Positions 61,999 to 64,000 of a stretch of DNA of 64,000 nt are shown in pieces. The stretch is from NCBI GenBank assembly GCA_016713535.1, contig JADJOY010000061.1:1-64000 (forward strand), read 5' to 3'. The stretch comes from Deltaproteobacteria bacterium. GTDB lineage: Bacteria; JADJOY01. How positions within the stretch are numbered: the first letter of the stretch is position 1; each line of letters opens with the position of its first letter. Under the pieces are notes generated by a model that worked only from the letters and a program-made list of their open reading frames with translations, was not told the DNA's origin and made no database searches. A program made the position numbers and the translations under genes.

Positions 61999-62034
61999 AT
62001 TACACCTCTCACAGCGGGAGAGGGGGAGTGTAAT
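61999..62034 (-). promoter_or_regulatory. Inverted repeat covering the SD of the aldolase-like gene
   Basis: On the minus strand ATTACA and CCTCTC pair with GAGAGG and TGTAAT (12 base pairs, a five-base bulge on one side, seven-base loop). GAGAGG is the ribosome-binding site and lies about ten bases before ATG 61994. This may be an RNA hairpin that hides the SD or a DNA operator between the divergent aldolase-like and sulfotransferase genes. Confidence 0.5.
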
Positions 62035-62145
62035 TTCGGGCCACCACTCGACCGAGGCTCGCGCGAGGCGAGGCGACGCCGTAAAAGCGGCGGGGACGGC
62101 GAGCTTGCGCACGCCTGCCGACGGTGGTTCGATCCGCCCGCGACG

Positions 62146-63321
62146 ATGACGAACTGGTTGCCGAGCATCCCGTGACGTCAGCTCGTTTCGGGCCTGGACC
62201 GCGTGTGCGGAGGCCGAGCCGATCGACCGCGCGTTGTGGCCGCGGGTCGGGAGCGATCGCGCTCACGACCTCGCCACCAGCTCGCTGCGCGCGCTCGAAA
62301 GGGGGCACGCTTCGGGCGCGCGCTGGACGCGGCCCCGCTCCATCCCGAGCCGCTCTCCGTCCTCGGCCACTCGGCGCACCGGCACGACCCACCCTCCTCC
62401 AAACTCTCGCGAAGGACCCCCAGTTCAAGTCTGTCTCGACCTGACCAGGCGATGGTGCCCGGCTTCTGTCTGAGCACCGAGCGCTGGGTGAAGCCCCCGC
62501 TCGCCCGCCCTCGTCGCGAGGAATCGCCCGACCCGCGAGATCGACAACATGCTCCTCGATCTCGACGCGCTGCAGGAAGAGGCGTTCGCGCTCGCCAACC
62601 TGACCCACCGCGCGTCGCTGCACGTGTCCGCGCTTCCTCGTCAGGGGATCCAGCTCTTCGAGCGCCACGGCCTTCGACGGGCTCGGCGAGGACGAGCGCC
62701 GGGCGTGGGATCGAGTACTCCGCCTCAAGTTGCTGCGCACCGCCAGCCACCGCGCGGGAGGGCGCCGCCTGGTGCCCGGGCGACCCGTCCAACACCGGCC
62801 GGATCCGCACCCTTGCCGAAGCCCTTCCGCGCGCGCGGTTCGCAATATCGTGCGCGACCCGCACTGGTGCTGCCGTCGACCTATCTACCGGGCCGCGTGG
62901 TCCTCGCTCAAGGCCCAGCTCCAGCGGGTGTCGGCGGCCGAGGTCGAGAGCTCGTGCTCACGATCTATGAGCGCCTCATGAGGAAGTACGCGACGAGCAC
63001 CGGGCGATCCCGCCTGGTCAGCTCACCGAGGTGCGCTACGAAGAGCTGGAGAGCGAAGCGACGGTCGAGCTCGAGCGGATCTATGCCGAGCTCGGCTTCG
63101 TTTTCGGCGGGCGCCCGGCCTGCGGTCGAGGCCTACCTCGCGGGGCTCGGCGCGTTCCGCAAGAACGAATACCGCGTCGACGACGACGTGGTGGCGAAGG
63201 TGAGCGCGCTGGGGCTTCGCGCGCTCGATGCGTGGGGTTACCCGCGGCTCGAGCCGCGGCGTGAGCGGTCGCGCGCGTGCTGCTCGGGGCGGCGCTGTTT
63301 CGTGGCGTCGGGCGCCGTTGA
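62146..63321 (+). pseudogene. Sulfotransferase-family protein, frameshifted
   Basis: About 390 residues when repaired. N-terminal block near RTGTTH (5'-phosphosulfate loop region, partly broken), LAKDPQFKSVST and MVPGFCLSTERWVKPP; then NMLLDLDALQEEAFALANLT, LLRTASHRAGGRRL and PSNTGRIRTLAEALPRARF, the 3'-phosphate-binding segment normally RFVNIVRDP. The end reads YEELESEATVELERIYAELG and FRKNEYRVDDDVVAKVSALG, then LLGAALFRGVGRR and TGA 63319-63321. Members transfer sulfate from PAPS to hydroxyl or amine acceptors. Start ATG 62146 is approximate. At least eight indels. Confidence 0.7.
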
Positions 63322-63532
63322 GATTGCGAGCCACGCGCGATCCTGCTGCGCTGGTTTTTCTCGCCCCGCGCGCGAGATCTGGGCGCTCGTCTCGCCACCG
63401 TCCGGCGACGTTTCCTGGCCGGTTTCGCCCGGCGGTCAGCCTGAAGTTCTTCGCGGCCGTCGATTTCGCTAAGCCGGTGCGCGCTGTCGCGCCTCAGCAG
63501 CACCCGTTCATGGCGGCGAACCCGGCAGCAAC

Positions 63533-64000
63533 ATGCACGACGACGCCTCGATGACCGACACCTACGCGGCGCCCGGACCGCTCGGCGTGACTCCCGAGGT
63601 GCGCTCTCGTTCGCGGGGCTTCGGCGTTACGGCACCGGGGACGTTCGATCGCGCGCGACGGATGGTCGGCGTGGTACGGCAACGGGCGCGGCTTCGAGCC
63701 CCAGCGCCCTCGATCCGTTCACGTTGCGCAAGCTCGCGGGGTCTGCGCTGCCGCCGCGCCCGTGGTCCTTTCCGTCGAGTGTGGCGTGGCGTCCTGGAAG
63801 TACATCGGCGCCGGCATGTACTTCTATCTCGACGACCGGGATCGCGCGGTGGTGCCGACCACCGAGAACACCATCGAGGTGGTTGCAGGTGCCCGCCGAT
63901 CCGGCACGCGATTCACGCGGTGCGCAGCTACGACCTGAGCGACGTGGTGGTCGAGCATCCGTGGCCGCAGCGCGACAGCGTGGCGTTCCCGGGTGTTCCC
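63533..64000 (+). pseudogene. Unidentified partial gene running off the window
   Basis: A probable start at ATG 63533 (MHDDASMTDTYAAPGPLGVT) is followed by frame-shifted coding text. The clearest block is WKYIGAGMYFYLDDRDRAVV followed by PTTENTIEVV (about 63790-63885), then, in another frame, VRSYDLSDVVVEHPWPQRDS. I recognise no family. The region 63322-63532 before it shows nothing definite. Confidence 0.35.

Overview
The window is about 70% G+C with dense, mostly high-GC coding. The gene content points to a deltaproteobacterial-type genome, probably Myxococcota or a relative: a PilB-type ATPase fused to a receiver, giant hybrid histidine kinases, the ImuA/ImuB/DnaE2 mutasome, a deoxynucleoside kinase-panB-panC-panD run, a DUF1302/LolA-like pair and many secreted lipoproteins. 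This placement is inferred from gene content, not a taxonomic assignment. I see no rRNA, tRNA or CRISPR array.

Layout. 0.3-3.7 kb: pilus/secretion ATPase and a J-domain protein. 3.7-5.3 kb: a 166-bp tandem repeat array. 5.3-9.5 kb: a CheB-CheR-PAS-kinase-receiver protein. 9.9-20.2 kb: two small unknown genes and a 2,900-residue cyclic beta-glucan synthase-like protein. 20.3-24.3 kb: a zinc-ribbon protein, a small membrane protein, a VOC protein, the agmatine-to-putrescine pair aguA-aguB and an SRPBCC protein. 24.4-31 kb: exported proteins (two alpha/beta-hydrolase lipoproteins, spherulin-4-like, others), a TIGR00027-type methyltransferase and a SpoU-type RNA methyltransferase. 31-32.2 kb: a 72-bp repeat array. 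32.3-35.3 kb: DCC-type oxidoreductase, SRPBCC protein, hybrid kinase. 35.7-43 kb: the imuA-imuB-dnaE2 mutasome with a RAYT-type transposase gene in each junction. 43-44 kb: a third array. 44-52.5 kb: CorA, a queuosine-salvage protein, a VOC protein, DUF1302 and LolA-like proteins, deoxynucleoside kinase and panBC. 52.6-64 kb: panD, 2-oxoacid:ferredoxin oxidoreductase, a CPBP protease, a methyltransferase, a lipoprotein hydrolase, an aldolase-like protein, a sulfotransferase and an unidentified partial gene.

The most interesting theme is palindromic repeats. At least five families of REP-like hairpins occupy several kilobases. Some carry the GTAG head typical of REPs. Stem sequences differ between copies with both arms changed together, which suggests the fold is selected. 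The four large arrays all lie between convergent genes. Two RAYT (REP-associated tyrosine transposase) genes sit one in each junction of the mutasome operon; the first overlaps imuA by ATGA and lacks the catalytic tyrosine, the second is intact and wrapped in GTAG-headed REPs. One such REP lies in frame inside dnaE2.

Data-quality caution. Many long genes are split by single-base indels, mostly at G/C runs. They are sparse up to 52 kb (about one per 4-5 kb) and very dense from 52.7 kb to the end. This looks like unpolished long-read assembly rather than mass gene decay, so I annotate split genes as single loci and mark the breaks.
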